From the NCBI GenBank assembly GCA_902492545.1, contig CABULX010000130.1, positions 1 through 5,529 on the forward strand: a stretch of 5,529 bases of DNA, written 5' to 3'. Each line of letters starts with the position of its first letter. Position 1 is the stretch's first letter. Shown here piece by piece: positions 5,321-5,529 of this stretch. The notes beneath the pieces are model-generated. The model was given only the letters and a program-made list of their open reading frames with translations. It made no database searches and was not told the origin of the DNA. Position numbers and translations under genes: made by a program. The stretch comes from an uncultured Collinsella sp. (GTDB taxonomy: Bacteria; Actinomycetota; Coriobacteriia; Coriobacteriales; Coriobacteriaceae).

Positions 5321-5363
5321 GAAACATTCCCGACACATTCGCTTGAAGGAATTGACAAATGGA

Positions 5364-5417
5364 GCGGGCCCCGTATTGACCGGCGCTCCTAACGGCGCCG
5401 GGCAATACGGGGCCCGC
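5364..5417 (-). terminator. Very strong hairpin after the upstream gene, likely terminator
   Basis: A 15-base outer arm (5364-5378) is perfectly complementary to 5403-5417. After a single A/G mismatch, CCGGCGC (5380-5386) pairs with GCGCCGG (5395-5401), leaving an eight-base loop. The total is 22 pairs with one mismatch. On the minus strand it starts 37 bases after the stop of the upstream gene and lies before the ARG boxes, so it should insulate the arg promoter from that gene. Only ATTTGT follows, a poor T tract, so termination is inferred from stem strength and position. Confidence 0.6.
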
Positions 5418-5454
5418 CCATGCGAAAACCAAGTTGTTAGGATGAGCCAGCTGG

Positions 5455-5529
5455 CTAGAGCTCGACCGGCACCCATTCGTCGTGATTGCAGATAAAAGCC
5501 TCGGGATCCTCGACGCTAAAGAAGACGAG
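5455..5529 (-). CDS. 3' end of an unidentified upstream gene (partial)
   Basis: The minus strand is open from the right edge to a TAG stop at 5455-5457 and encodes 24 residues ending FICNHDEWVPVEL. The codons are mostly C/G-ending (GTC, TTC, AGC, GAG, ATC, TGC, CAC, GAC, GTG, CCG), as in the arg genes. The strong hairpin that follows fits the end of a transcript. The tail is acidic. I do not recognise the family from so short a piece. The gene runs in the same direction as the operon but is separated from argC by 257 bases with its own hairpin and operators, so it is probably a different transcription unit. Confidence 0.65.
   Translation of the reverse strand, partial: LVFFSVEDPEAFICNHDEWVPVEL

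Noticed and set aside
5352..5357. TTGACA on the plus strand, a perfect -35 hexamer
   Set aside because: No -10 element follows at 16-18 bases; the sequence there is the GC-rich hairpin, and no plus-strand gene follows.
5283..5495. A 70-codon plus-strand frame across the operator and hairpin
   Set aside because: It runs through the ARG boxes and the long inverted repeat, and is antisense to the end of the upstream gene. It has no ribosome site or recognisable motif.

Overview
The window holds an arginine-biosynthesis operon, argC-argJ-argB-argD, transcribed right to left on the minus strand and covering about positions 309-5197. All four genes are full length with intact catalytic motifs. The DNA is GC-rich with GC-rich third codon positions. 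The protein sequences and the style of the intergenic palindromes suggest an actinobacterial gut commensal of the Coriobacteriia, perhaps Collinsella-like. That assignment is inference from general impression and is not proven by any marker in the window.

Layout from left to right. Positions 1-29 may be the last codons of a plus-strand gene that converges on the operon. Positions 30-308 are non-coding: a perfect 30-base palindrome (56-85), a short dyad motif that recurs in the argC-argJ gap (148-164 and 4100-4116), and two further hairpins (195-240 and 248-265) on the 3' side of argD. Then come argD (309-1592), argB (1662-2642), argJ (2724-3992) and argC (4127-5197). The gaps between them are 69, 81 and 134 bases, and each contains a small hairpin. 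Positions 5198-5454 form the control region of the operon: a leader with two small hairpins around the argC ribosome-binding site, two ARG-box-like operators exactly 21 bp centre to centre (5282-5320), and a very strong hairpin (5364-5417). That hairpin lies just after the 3' end of another minus-strand gene, whose last 24 codons are at 5455-5529.

How the genes work together. N-acetylglutamate is phosphorylated by ArgB, reduced by ArgC to the semialdehyde and transaminated by ArgD to N-acetylornithine. ArgJ then moves the acetyl group back to glutamate, giving ornithine and regenerating acetylglutamate (the cyclic pathway). ArgB carries the N-terminal helix and C-terminal signature of arginine-inhibited kinases, so flux is probably controlled at the enzyme level as well as by an ArgR-type repressor at the ARG boxes. 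The genes for ornithine-to-arginine conversion (argF, argG, argH), argA and argR are not in this window.

No new system is evident. The coding content is ordinary arginine metabolism. The parts that merit a second look are the intergenic repeat and structured element left of argD, the tandem ARG boxes, the leader structure at argC, an Ala-rich insertion in ArgD and a C-terminal tail on ArgB.
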